This document shows positions 8,027-16,587 of a DNA stretch of 64,000 nucleotides, one piece after another (within the stretch, counting starts at the first letter, position 1; each line of letters starts with the position of its first letter). The notes under the pieces are model-generated. The model saw nothing but the letters and a program-made list of their open reading frames with translations, was not told the origin of the DNA and did no database searches. The stretch spans positions 24,446 through 88,445 of the forward strand of contig NZ_BIMA01000016.1 of assembly GCF_004000845.1 (NCBI RefSeq), in the 5' to 3' direction. The translations under genes were made by a program, and so were the position numbers. The stretch comes from Paenibacillus koleovorans NBRC 103111 (GTDB taxonomy: Bacteria; Bacillota; Bacilli; Paenibacillales; NBRC-103111).

Positions 8027-9028
8027 ATGGTGGACGTCTTATCCCAGAATGAGATCGATGCGTTATTGGCTGCCTTGTCCTCCGGGGAGATGGATGCGGA
8101 GGAGCTCAAAAAAGAAGAAACGCAGAAGCGGGTCAAATCGTACGATTTCAAACGCGCGACACGATTCTCGAAAGATCATCTCCGCAGCTTGACGCGGATT
8201 CATGAGAACTTCGCCCGCTATTTAACGACCTACTTCTCCTCTCAGCTGCGGACGTTCGTGCAGATCAACGTCGTCCAAGTCGAGCAGCTGCCGTATGACG
8301 AGTTTATCCGCTCTATTCCGAAGATGACGATTCTGAACATTTTCGAGGCGGAGCCGCTGGAAGGACGCATGGTGCTGGAGGTCCACCCGAACGTCGCGTT
8401 CGCGATGCTGGACCGCATGCTCGGTGGACCGGGCAGCTCGCCGGCCAAGATCAACTCGCTTACCGAAATCGAAACGATTGTCATGGAGCGTATTTTCAGC
8501 CGGGCGTTCGACAGCTTGCAAGAAGCGTGGCGCACGGTTATCGACCTGTCTCCGCGCATGGAGACGCTGGAGACGAATCCGCAGTTCATGCAGATCGTAT
8601 CTCCGAACGAAACGATCGCCCTGATCTCCCTGACGACGAAGATCGGCGACACGACGGGGATGATCAACCTTTGTATTCCGCACGTCGTCATTGAACCGAT
8701 CATGCCGCGACTTTCGCTGCATCATCAATTTTTGTCCCAACGCAAGAGCAGAGCTCCTGAGGAAGTGGAATCGCTGAAGGAGCGCGTGAACAAAGCGAAG
8801 CTGCCGCTCGTCGCCGAGCTTGGACAGTCGGAGATTACGGTTCGCGAGTTTCTGAATTTGAATGTGGGCGACGTCATTACCCTTAACAAGGAAGTAAACC
8901 ATGGCCTTGATATCAAGGTAGGCGAAAAAGTGAAATTTATCGGTAGTCCCGGCACGATAAAGGACCGGTTGGCCGTTCAAATAACGGAGGTTATTACTGA
9001 AGAGGGGGAGGATGAGTATGACGAATAA
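8027..9028 (+). CDS. fliM: Flagellar motor switch protein FliM
   Basis: The N-terminal peptide LSQNEIDALLAALSSGE (residues 5-21) is the conserved CheY-P docking segment. It is followed by a CheC-like middle domain (with MLDRMLGGPG near residue 125) and a C-terminal SpoA/FliN-like domain (about residues 255-330, LGQSEITVREFLNLNVGDVI). The length of 333 residues is normal. GGGGGGTGA precedes ATG 8027. The last 11 bases overlap fliY. Confidence 0.96.
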   Translation: MVDVLSQNEIDALLAALSSGEMDAEELKKEETQKRVKSYDFKRATRFSKDHLRSLTRIHENFARYLTTYFSSQLRTFVQINVVQVEQLPYDEFIRSIPKMTILNIFEAEPLEGRMVLEVHPNVAFAMLDRMLGGPGSSPAKINSLTEIETIVMERIFSRAFDSLQEAWRTVIDLSPRMETLETNPQFMQIVSPNETIALISLTTKIGDTTGMINLCIPHVVIEPIMPRLSLHHQFLSQRKSRAPEEVESLKERVNKAKLPLVAELGQSEITVREFLNLNVGDVITLNKEVNHGLDIKVGEKVKFIGSPGTIKDRLAVQITEVITEEGEDEYDE

Positions 9029-10439
9029 TAAAGATTATTTGTCCCAGGAAGAGATCGACGCTCTGCTCCGTCAAACGGTCGAGGACTCGATGGATTTCTC
9101 CGGCACGGCCAGCGTGGACGATTATTTGTCTCCGATCGAACAGGATGCGCTTGGGGAAATCGGCAACATCACGTTCGGCAGCGCGGCGACGGCGTTATCG
9201 ACCTTACTCGGCAAAAAAGTGGACATTACTACGCCTCAAGTGTCCATCGTCGCCCGCCATATGCTCGAAGAGGAATTTCCAAGCCCGCACGTGGCGGTAC
9301 ATGTGAACTATGTCGACGGCTTCGACGGCATCAACCTGCTGGTCATCAAGACATCGGATGCGCAAGTGATTGCGGACTTGATGATGGGAGGCAGCGGCAA
9401 GAGCGGCGGAGAGCTGTCCGAAATTCATATCAGCGCCGTCCAGGAAGCTATGAACCAAATGATGGGTTCGTCGGCCACATCGATGTCCACGATTTTCAAT
9501 CGCTTCGTGAACATCTCGCCGCCGGGCATCAACATTCTCGATATGGCGAACGGGGAAGGAAAAGACAAGCTGCCTCACGAAGATGTTTTCGTGAAAATAT
9601 CGTTCCGCCTGATCATCGGCGATCTGATCGATTCGACGATCATGCAGCTGCTCCCGGTATCGTTCGCGAAAGAAATGGTGTCGATTCTGATGGGTGGAGC
9701 CGAGATTGAGCTCGATCCTACACCTTCGTACAGCAGCAAGCCCTCACATTCGGCACCGCCGGCGAGAGAGCCTGCAGGGTTCGCGACGACCAGCTCGAAT
9801 GCGCCGCCGCCGTACGATCCGTTCGGCCAAACGGCTAGTCAGCCGCCTTACCAGCAGCAACAGCCGTTCCAGCAACAACCGTATCCGCAGCAGCCTTACC
9901 AAGATCCTTATTATCAGCAGCAACCGCAATACCAGCAGCCGCCTTATCAACCGCCTTCGCCAGGATACGGCGGACCCGCTATGCAGCAAGGGTATGGACA
10001 GCCGATGATGCAACCGCCGGCGCCGAATTACGGCTATCAGCACGATTATCAGCAGCAGCAGCCCCCGGCCGCACCGCAGCCGCATACGCCGAACAACTAC
10101 GGGACGTTTCCGAACCGCAATGTCAGCGTACAACCAGCCGAGTTCGGCAAGCTAAGCGGGCCGCATGTGCATACCGACGAGACGAATCTGAATTTGCTGC
10201 TCGACATCCCGCTTAAGGTAACAGTGGAGCTGGGCCGCACGAAGAAAGTCATCAAAGAGATTTTGGAGTTCTCGCAAGGCTCGATAATCGAGCTGGACAA
10301 ACTGGCGGGCGAACCGGTCGACATTCTTGTGAACAACAAGCTGATCGCCAAAGGGGAAGTCGTCGTAATCGACGAGAACTTCGGGGTGCGCGTTACGGAC
10401 ATTGTCAGCCAGATGGATCGAATTCAAAAATTACATTAA
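9018..10439 (+). CDS. fliY: Flagellar motor switch phosphatase FliY (CheC-like plus FliN domain)
   Basis: Domains in order are an N-terminal FliM-like CheY-P docking peptide (YLSQEEIDALLRQ), a CheC/CheX-like phosphatase domain with EIGNITFGSAATALS and EAMNQMMGSSATSMS active-site helices, a long Gln/Pro/Tyr-rich linker (about residues 240-365), and a C-terminal FliN/SpoA domain (LLDIPLKVTVELGRTKK...). FliY dephosphorylates CheY-P at the switch and forms the C ring. The product is 473 residues, much longer than the roughly 378 of B. subtilis, owing to the linker. ATG 9018 is preferred over ATG 9012 because GGGGGAGG ends at 9011. Confidence 0.95.
   Translation: MTNNKDYLSQEEIDALLRQTVEDSMDFSGTASVDDYLSPIEQDALGEIGNITFGSAATALSTLLGKKVDITTPQVSIVARHMLEEEFPSPHVAVHVNYVDGFDGINLLVIKTSDAQVIADLMMGGSGKSGGELSEIHISAVQEAMNQMMGSSATSMSTIFNRFVNISPPGINILDMANGEGKDKLPHEDVFVKISFRLIIGDLIDSTIMQLLPVSFAKEMVSILMGGAEIELDPTPSYSSKPSHSAPPAREPAGFATTSSNAPPPYDPFGQTASQPPYQQQQPFQQQPYPQQPYQDPYYQQQPQYQQPPYQPPSPGYGGPAMQQGYGQPMMQPPAPNYGYQHDYQQQQPPAAPQPHTPNNYGTFPNRNVSVQPAEFGKLSGPHVHTDETNLNLLLDIPLKVTVELGRTKKVIKEILEFSQGSIIELDKLAGEPVDILVNNKLIAKGEVVVIDENFGVRVTDIVSQMDRIQKLH
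9840..10094 (+). other. Gln/Pro/Tyr-rich low-complexity linker inside fliY
   Basis: About 85 consecutive residues consist largely of Q, P and Y with repeated PYQQQQP, QQPYPQQPY and QPPYQPP words. They separate the CheC-like domain from the FliN domain. The composition is prion-like and presumably disordered. The homologous B. subtilis linker is shorter by my recollection of family lengths. Confidence 0.85.
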
Positions 10440-10459
10440 CCGGGGAGGACTGGACGCTA

Positions 10460-10822
10460 ATGGCGAACAGAATTTTAATCGTAGACGACGCAGCATTTAT
10501 GAGAATGATGATCAAAGACATCCTGTCCAAAAACGGTTATGAAGTAGTAGGCGAAGCTCAAGACGGAGCGATTGCGATCGAGAAATACAAAGAGCTGAAG
10601 CCGGATTTGGTCACGATGGACATCACGATGCCGGAGATGGATGGAATTGCGGCGCTGAAGGAAATCAAGCGGTTCGACGGGGCGGCCAAAGTCATTATGT
10701 GTTCGGCCATGGGGCAGCAAGCGATGGTAATCGATGCGATTCAAGCAGGGGCGAAAGACTTCATCGTGAAGCCGTTCCAGGCGGATCGGGTTATTGAAGC
10801 GATCAAGAAGACGCTGGGCTAA
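10460..10822 (+). CDS. cheY: Chemotaxis response regulator CheY
   Basis: This is a single receiver domain of 120 residues. The acid pair is D9-D10, the phosphoacceptor is D54 (LVTMDITMPEMDG), the conserved Ser/Thr lies in VIMCSAMG and the Lys lies in FIVKPF. Phosphorylated by CheA, it binds FliM and FliY to set rotation bias. GGGGAGGACTGG precedes ATG 10460. The position between fliY and fliO is the standard Bacillus arrangement. Confidence 0.96.
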   Translation: MANRILIVDDAAFMRMMIKDILSKNGYEVVGEAQDGAIAIEKYKELKPDLVTMDITMPEMDGIAALKEIKRFDGAAKVIMCSAMGQQAMVIDAIQAGAKDFIVKPFQADRVIEAIKKTLG

Positions 10823-10842
10823 TCGCAAGCGGCGGCAATTAC

Positions 10843-10865
10843 GCCTCCGCCTTCGGGCGGCAGGC
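10843..10865 (+). other. UUCG-capped intercistronic hairpin between cheY and fliO
   Basis: GCCTCCGCC (10843-10851) pairs with GGCGG and AGGC (10856-10860 and 10862-10865, one bulged C) across a TTCG tetraloop. No T-run follows, so termination is unlikely. A stable UUCG stem here could act as an mRNA stabiliser or processing boundary after the highly expressed cheY; this is inference. Confidence 0.45.
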
Positions 10866-10883
10866 CAGGAAGGGCGATGGCAA

Positions 10884-11534
10884 GTGAAACGCAAATGGCT
10901 GGGCCTGCTCCTCATCGTCGTCTTGGTCGGCGTGCTGCTGGGCGGTACGATCGGCATGGCGGCGGAGCCGTCCGGATTGGACGGGCTGATCGAGGATCGC
11001 GGGGAAGCTCTGACGCAAGGGAGTTCTCCCGGCGTCGTAGTGATGGTTGTAAAGGTCCTATTTTACCTTATCATTATTATCGGCTTGTTCTTCCTAATAA
11101 TGAAGATTATAGCCCAAAAAAATAGAACGATGATGCGAGGCCGGGCGCTTAACACATTGGGCGGCGTACCGCTTGGCCAGAACAAGTCCTTGCAGGTGGT
11201 GGAGGTCGGTCGTTCGATCTATTTGCTTGGGGTAGGCGACAATGTGCAGTTGATTCAAAAAATTGACGACCCGGAAGAAGTCGCTTATTTGCTAGAAGCG
11301 ATGACTTCCAGCTCGAGCGGTTCGCTCGGGGGGATGAGCCAGCTGACCGGCTGGTTGGCCTATTGGAAGAAACCCGCCGCGACGCCGAGCGAACGAATGG
11401 ACGAGGAAGATTTAACCGCCTATTCGTTCCAGGAAGTGTTCCAGAGCAAGATGGGGCATATGGCGAATCGCAAAAAAAAGATGGAAGAGTTGCTGAACAA
11501 TATGAATCATCCAAATCGGTCGTCGGACGAATGA
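10884..11534 (+). CDS. fliO: Flagellar biosynthesis protein FliO/FliZ
   Basis: GTG 10884 gives a 216-residue protein with a signal-like hydrophobic N-terminus (KRKWLGLLLIVVLVGVLLGG), a short external part, a second membrane helix (about residues 52-75, VMVVKVLFYLIIIIGLFFLI) and a cytoplasmic FliO domain with RALNTLGGVPLGQNKSLQVV. FliO helps assemble the FliP/FliR core of the export gate. The frame extends to 10794, but that would overlap cheY and add a basic non-hydrophobic segment. It overlaps fliP by an ATGA. Confidence 0.88.
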   Translation: MKRKWLGLLLIVVLVGVLLGGTIGMAAEPSGLDGLIEDRGEALTQGSSPGVVVMVVKVLFYLIIIIGLFFLIMKIIAQKNRTMMRGRALNTLGGVPLGQNKSLQVVEVGRSIYLLGVGDNVQLIQKIDDPEEVAYLLEAMTSSSSGSLGGMSQLTGWLAYWKKPAATPSERMDEEDLTAYSFQEVFQSKMGHMANRKKKMEELLNNMNHPNRSSDE

Positions 11535-12304
11535 AGAAACGAACCATGAAGCTAGTCATCCTGTTCGCTCTGCTGCTGATCGGAATTGCTGTGCCGACCA
11601 CTGTGTTCGCCGCCGACCCGATCCCGGGCATCTCCTTCGATATCGGCAATGCGGAAGGCGCGGAAGGTGCAACCAACACCATCACGCTCATCCTGATCAT
11701 AACGATTCTAAGTCTCGCTCCTTCGATTCTGATCATGATGACTTGTTTTACTAGAATCGTGATCGTCCTGGGTTTCGTCCGAACATCGCTCGGCACGCAG
11801 CAGATGCCTCCGAACCAAGTATTGATCGGCATCGCGTTGTTCATGACCTTATTCGTTATGGCGCCTACGATCGGCGAGATTAACGAGACGGCCGTTCAGC
11901 CTTATCTGAAAAATCAGCTCACTCAAACGCAGGCGCTTGGCCAAGCGGCCGTGCCGCTGAAGAAGTTCATGATCGCACAAACCCGCGAGAAAGACCTGCT
12001 GCTGTTCCTGAACTATTCCAAGGCGCAGAAGCCGGCGACGGTATTGGATACGCCGCTTACGGCGCTTATTCCCGCTTACGCCATCAGCGAGCTGAAGACC
12101 GCGTTCCAGATGGGCTTTATGATCTTTATCCCGTTTCTGGTCATCGATATGATTATCGCGAGTACGCTCATGTCAATGGGGATGATGATGCTCCCGCCAA
12201 TCATGATCTCGCTGCCGTTCAAGATTTTGCTGTTCGTTTTAGTAGACGGTTGGTACTTGGTAGTCAAATCTTTGCTGCTCAGCTTCAACGCCCCTGTCTC
12301 ATGA
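11531..12304 (+). CDS. fliP: Flagellar export gate protein FliP
   Basis: FliP has a cleavable signal sequence (about residues 1-27, ending TVFAADP) and four membrane helices. Conserved FliP stretches are SILIMMTCFTRIVIVLGFVR, GTQQMPPNQVLIGIALFMT and PAYAISELKTAFQMGFMIF. Five FliP copies form the export channel with FliQ and FliR. ATG 11531 overlaps the fliO stop and gives 257 residues; a second ATG at 11546 is possible. No strong ribosome binding site is seen, consistent with coupling to fliO. Confidence 0.95.
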   Translation: MKKRTMKLVILFALLLIGIAVPTTVFAADPIPGISFDIGNAEGAEGATNTITLILIITILSLAPSILIMMTCFTRIVIVLGFVRTSLGTQQMPPNQVLIGIALFMTLFVMAPTIGEINETAVQPYLKNQLTQTQALGQAAVPLKKFMIAQTREKDLLLFLNYSKAQKPATVLDTPLTALIPAYAISELKTAFQMGFMIFIPFLVIDMIIASTLMSMGMMMLPPIMISLPFKILLFVLVDGWYLVVKSLLLSFNAPVS

Positions 12305-12344
12305 CGTAGATAGACCGATATAGCCAACAAGAGGAGGAGCGGCG

Positions 12345-12614
12345 TTGAATTCGGAATTTGTGATCCAATTGGCGAGCGAGGCTGTATACACCGTCCTGAA
12401 AGCCAGCGCGCCGATGCTGCTCTTGGCGCTAATCGTCGGGTTGATCATCAGCGTGTTCCAGGCGGCTACCCAGATTCAAGAGCAAACATTGGCCTTCGTG
12501 CCCAAAATTGTAGTCGTTCTGCTATCGATTCTAGTATTCGGACCTTGGATTTTACAGACGCTCATCGATTACACGTACAATCTATTGAACAACTTGTACA
12601 AGTACATCAGTTAG
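12345..12614 (+). CDS. fliQ: Flagellar export gate protein FliQ
   Basis: This 89-residue protein has two membrane helices and the conserved motif SVFQAATQIQEQTLAFVPKI. FliQ is the lateral subunit of the FliPQR export gate. The start is TTG 12345, 5 bases after GAGGAGGAG (12331-12339); no ATG is available upstream in frame. It lies between fliP and fliR as usual. Confidence 0.95.
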   Translation: MNSEFVIQLASEAVYTVLKASAPMLLLALIVGLIISVFQAATQIQEQTLAFVPKIVVVLLSILVFGPWILQTLIDYTYNLLNNLYKYIS

Positions 12615-12624
12615 GTGGAGAAGG

Positions 12625-13422
12625 ATGCAGGAGCTTATTCCATATCTTCCTAATTTTCTGCTTATTTTTTGTCGAATAACCGCTTTTTTTGTCTCGGCAC
12701 CGATTTTTTCCACACGCGGGGTGCCGCCAACCTTCAAGATCGGCCTGGCGTTTTTCGTCTCGTTCATCCTGCTCGCCTCTTCCGAAATGGAAAAGCCTCC
12801 GATCACGATGGACAGCGACTATATTTTGGCGATTCTGAAAGAAACTTTGATCGGATTGCTGCTTGGGTTTATCGCTTACATCTTTTTCAATGCGGTGCAA
12901 ATCGCGGGTTCGTTCATCGACATTCAGATGGGGCTTGGCATTGCCAACGTCATCGATCCGATGAGCGGCGTTTCCAGTCCGATTATGGGCAACTTCAAGT
13001 TTATTATCGCCATTCTCTTGTTTCTCTCGATCAATGGCCATCATTATATGATCGCCGCCTTGGTTCGCAGCTACGAGATCGTGCCGCTGGGCCAAGGGAT
13101 TTTTGAGGCAATCGCGACAGGCGCCCCGAACGACCATATGATTCGCTCGTTCGCGAGCATGTTCGCGCTCGCCCTGCAGCTGTCGGCTCCGCTCGTCGTT
13201 TGTTTGTTTATGACCGACGTCGGACTCGGGATTCTCTCGAAGACGGCCCCGCAGTTCAATATTTTCGTTGTGGGCGTGCCGATCAAAATTATGGTAGGTT
13301 TTCTGCTGCTGCTTCTGGTTATACCCGGCATGCTGTTCTTGTTTCAGGATTTGTTTCAGTCGATGTTCGAAGCGATGGAGCAGATGATGAACTTGCTTCG
13401 GGCCTCGCCGTCCGCATCCTAG
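12625..13422 (+). CDS. fliR: Flagellar export gate protein FliR
   Basis: This 265-residue polytopic membrane protein has about six helices and family landmarks such as LIGLLLGFIAYIFFNAVQIA, GSFIDIQMGLGIANVIDP and GLGILSKTAPQFNIFVVG. One FliR completes the FliPQR gate and contacts FlhB. GGTGGAGAAGG precedes ATG 12625. Length and order are normal. Confidence 0.96.
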   Translation: MQELIPYLPNFLLIFCRITAFFVSAPIFSTRGVPPTFKIGLAFFVSFILLASSEMEKPPITMDSDYILAILKETLIGLLLGFIAYIFFNAVQIAGSFIDIQMGLGIANVIDPMSGVSSPIMGNFKFIIAILLFLSINGHHYMIAALVRSYEIVPLGQGIFEAIATGAPNDHMIRSFASMFALALQLSAPLVVCLFMTDVGLGILSKTAPQFNIFVVGVPIKIMVGFLLLLLVIPGMLFLFQDLFQSMFEAMEQMMNLLRASPSAS

Positions 13423-13444
13423 ACCGGTTCGAAGGAGCATCGAT

Positions 13445-14536
13445 ATGCAGGCTTACCGCTTGAAACTGAATTTGCAGCTGTTTGCCGGAGAGAAGACGGA
13501 GCCAGCGACGCCCAAGAAACGCCAGGATGCCCGGAAAAAAGGGCAAGTGGCCAAGAGCATGGAGCTGCCGTCCGCCTTTATCCTGCTCGGCGTACTGCTC
13601 GTCCTGTTCATGTACGGCTCTGTCATGCGAGACCGTATTACCCGCATGTTCACGACTACATTTTACGACTACATACACCAGGAAGTGACCTACAGCAACA
13701 TCATCTCCATGTTTTCGCAGCTGATGATGGAAGGCCTCATCTTGCTCGCTCCGATATTCCTGCTGGCGGTCGTCGTCGCGTTCCTGGCGGTATACCTGCA
13801 GATTGGATTTCTGTTGACGGGCGAGCCGCTCAAGCCCTCGTTCGAGAAGCTCGATCCTATCAAGGGATTGGCTAATTTGTTCAAGCTGCGCTCCCTTGTT
13901 CAACTGATCAAGTCGGTTCTCAAGCTCGTCATTATCGGAACGGTCGTGTTCTTCACCATCTGGAACGACCGAGACATGATCGTGCAAATGGCGGCATGGC
14001 CGCTCACCGATACGTTCGCGCACACGGCTCACCTGATTCTCATTTTAGGGGTGCAGATCGCGATCATTTTATTGGTACTGGCGTTATTCGATTATTTCTA
14101 TCAAAAGTATGAGCTGGAGAAAAGCTTGAAGATGTCCAAGGACGACATCAAGCAAGAGTACAAGAACATGGAAGGCGACCCGCTGATCAAAGGCAAAATT
14201 CGCGAGAAGCAGAAGCGGATGGCGATGCAGCGGATGATGCAGGAAGTGCCGAAAGCCGACGTGGTCATCACGAACCCGACTCACTTCGCGGTCGCGATGA
14301 AGTACGATCCGAAGCAGGCGGAAGCGCCGATCGTGCTGGCCAAAGGAATGGATTACGTTGCGCTCAAAATTCGCCAAGTCGCGAAGGAGCACAACATCGT
14401 AACGATGGAAAACAAGCCGCTCGCCCGGGCGCTGTATGAGCAGGTGGAGATCGGACAGACGATTCCCGCCGACCTGTTCCAAGCGGTAGCCGAGGTGCTG
14501 GCATACGTATACAAGCTTAAAGGAAAAGCGAAGTAA
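13445..14536 (+). CDS. flhB: Flagellar export switch protein FlhB
   Basis: FlhB controls export substrate specificity. The N-terminal half carries four membrane helices. The cytoplasmic C-terminal domain contains the autocleavage motif NPTH at residues 277-280 (VVITNPTHFAVAMKYDP). The GEKTEPATPKKRQDARKKGQ signature is at residues 16-35. AAGGAG precedes ATG 13445. FliK, also encoded here, triggers the switch through the cleaved domain. Confidence 0.96.
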   Translation: MQAYRLKLNLQLFAGEKTEPATPKKRQDARKKGQVAKSMELPSAFILLGVLLVLFMYGSVMRDRITRMFTTTFYDYIHQEVTYSNIISMFSQLMMEGLILLAPIFLLAVVVAFLAVYLQIGFLLTGEPLKPSFEKLDPIKGLANLFKLRSLVQLIKSVLKLVIIGTVVFFTIWNDRDMIVQMAAWPLTDTFAHTAHLILILGVQIAIILLVLALFDYFYQKYELEKSLKMSKDDIKQEYKNMEGDPLIKGKIREKQKRMAMQRMMQEVPKADVVITNPTHFAVAMKYDPKQAEAPIVLAKGMDYVALKIRQVAKEHNIVTMENKPLARALYEQVEIGQTIPADLFQAVAEVLAYVYKLKGKAK

Positions 14537-14553
14537 GGGAAGGAGGACCGCTC

Positions 14554-16587
14554 ATGAAAACTAGAGACTTGATTGTTTTATCCGGCATTGTTGGCATTGT
14601 GATGATGATGGTGGTCCCGATTCCGCTGCTTCTTCTGGATTTTCTGCTCATTGTCAATATCAGCGTAGCGCTCATCATTATATTGATTGCCATGAACACG
14701 CAAGACGCGCTCGACTTCTCCATCTTCCCGACTTTGCTGCTCATTACGACTTTGTTCCGGCTGGCGCTAAACGTTTCGACCACGAGAAACATCCTGGCCG
14801 AAGCGGAAGCCGGCAACGTCGTCGAATCGTTCGGTTCCTTCGTAGCCGGCGACAACCTCGTCGTCGGTTTCGTCGTCTTCCTTATCCTTGTCATCGTGCA
14901 GTTCATCGTCATCACGAAGGGCTCGGAGCGCGTGGCGGAAGTAGGAGCGCGATTCACGCTCGACGCGATGCCCGGCAAGCAGATGAGTATCGACGCCGAC
15001 TTGAACTCCGGCTTGATCAACGAGCAGGAAGCGAAGGATCGCCGCCGCAAGATCGAACGGGAAGCGGACTTCTACGGGGCGATGGACGGGGCGAGCAAGT
15101 TCGTCAAAGGGGATGCGATCGCGGGCATCATCATCCTGCTCATCAACATGATCGGCGGTCTCATCATCGGGGCGACGTTCCATGGATTCACCCTGATGGA
15201 GTCGTTGCAGACGTTTTCGATTCTGACGATCGGCGACGGTCTGATCAGCCAAATTCCGGCGCTGCTCATCTCGACGGCGGCCGGTATCGTTGTAACGCGC
15301 GCCGCCTCCGAGGGCAATCTCGCCAGCGATTTGACCGCGCAAATGTTCAGCTATCCGAAGCTTTTGTATGTCGTTGCCGGAACGCTTGTTTTCCTGGGCT
15401 TATTCACTCCGATTCACTGGTATACTACGTTCCCGATCGCCGGCTTGCTCGTTTTGGCGGCCGTGCGCATGCAGCGGAACTTGAACCAGAAGCAAGCGGA
15501 GACCGAGCAGCTTGTCGAGGAGCAGCAGATCGAGGAAGTGCGTAGTCCGGAAAGCGTCATCGGCTTGCTACAGGTCGATCCGATCGAATTCGAGTTCGGC
15601 TACGGGCTCATTCCGCTTGCGGATACGCAGCAGGGCGGCGACTTGCTCGACCGGGTCATCATGATCCGGAGGCAGATCGCCTTGGAGCTCGGGCTGGTCG
15701 TTCCGGTCATTCGGATTCGCGACAATATCCAGTTGAAGCCGAACGAATACGTCATCAAAATTAAAGGAAATACGGTGGCCCGCGGTGAATTACTTCTTAA
15801 TCATTACTTGGCGATGAGCCCCGGCTTGGACGACGATTCGATCGTCGGCATCGAGACGATGGAGCCCGCCTTCGGGCTGCCGGCGATGTGGATCGACGAG
15901 CCGACCAAGGAGCGGGCGGAGCTGTCCGGCTACACGGTGGTCGATCCGCCTTCGGTGGTCGCCACCCATCTGACCGAGATCATCAAGCGCCACGCGCACG
16001 AGCTTATCGGCCGCCAGGAGACAAGGCAGCTCGTCGACAACGTCAAGGAGAACTACCCGGCGCTGGTGGAGGAGCTTATTCCGGGTTTGCTCTCCGTCGG
16101 GGACGTCCAGAAGGTGTTGGCCAAGCTATTGAAAGAAAAAATTTCGATCCGCGACCTCGTCACGATCTTCGAGGCGCTCGCCGATTACGGCAGCTATACG
16201 AAGGATCCCGATATTTTAACGGAGTACGTCCGGCAGGCGCTGTCCCGTCAAATTACGCTGCAGTACGCTCACGGCAACGATTCGCTCAAAGTAATTACCA
16301 TCGGGCCGACGCTCGAGAAGAAAATTGCCGAAAGCGTTCAGCAGACGGATCAGGGCTCTTACTTGGCCTTGGATCCGAACTCGTCGCAGACGATTTATCA
16401 GAAAGTGTCCGAGCAAGTGTCTCGCATGATCCAACATGGGCAGCAGCCCGTCATTCTGGCGTCGCCGACGATCCGCATGTATTTGCGCCAGCTGCTGGAA
16501 CGGACAATGCAGGATATAACGGTGCTGTCCTACAGCGAGCTTGAACCAAGTGCCGAAATTCAAAGCGTTGGGGTGGTTAATTTATGA
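14554..16587 (+). CDS. flhA: Flagellar export gate protein FlhA
   Basis: This is the 677-residue nonameric export gate. The N-terminal half has eight membrane helices and the conserved FHIPEP loop, including GARFTLDAMPGKQMSIDADL and READFYGAMDGASKFVKGDA. The C-terminal cytoplasmic domain (about residues 350-677) docks chaperone-substrate complexes. The length equals that of B. subtilis FlhA. GGAAGGAGG lies before ATG 14554. It overlaps flhF by 4 bases. Confidence 0.97.
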   Translation: MKTRDLIVLSGIVGIVMMMVVPIPLLLLDFLLIVNISVALIIILIAMNTQDALDFSIFPTLLLITTLFRLALNVSTTRNILAEAEAGNVVESFGSFVAGDNLVVGFVVFLILVIVQFIVITKGSERVAEVGARFTLDAMPGKQMSIDADLNSGLINEQEAKDRRRKIEREADFYGAMDGASKFVKGDAIAGIIILLINMIGGLIIGATFHGFTLMESLQTFSILTIGDGLISQIPALLISTAAGIVVTRAASEGNLASDLTAQMFSYPKLLYVVAGTLVFLGLFTPIHWYTTFPIAGLLVLAAVRMQRNLNQKQAETEQLVEEQQIEEVRSPESVIGLLQVDPIEFEFGYGLIPLADTQQGGDLLDRVIMIRRQIALELGLVVPVIRIRDNIQLKPNEYVIKIKGNTVARGELLLNHYLAMSPGLDDDSIVGIETMEPAFGLPAMWIDEPTKERAELSGYTVVDPPSVVATHLTEIIKRHAHELIGRQETRQLVDNVKENYPALVEELIPGLLSVGDVQKVLAKLLKEKISIRDLVTIFEALADYGSYTKDPDILTEYVRQALSRQITLQYAHGNDSLKVITIGPTLEKKIAESVQQTDQGSYLALDPNSSQTIYQKVSEQVSRMIQHGQQPVILASPTIRMYLRQLLERTMQDITVLSYSELEPSAEIQSVGVVNL

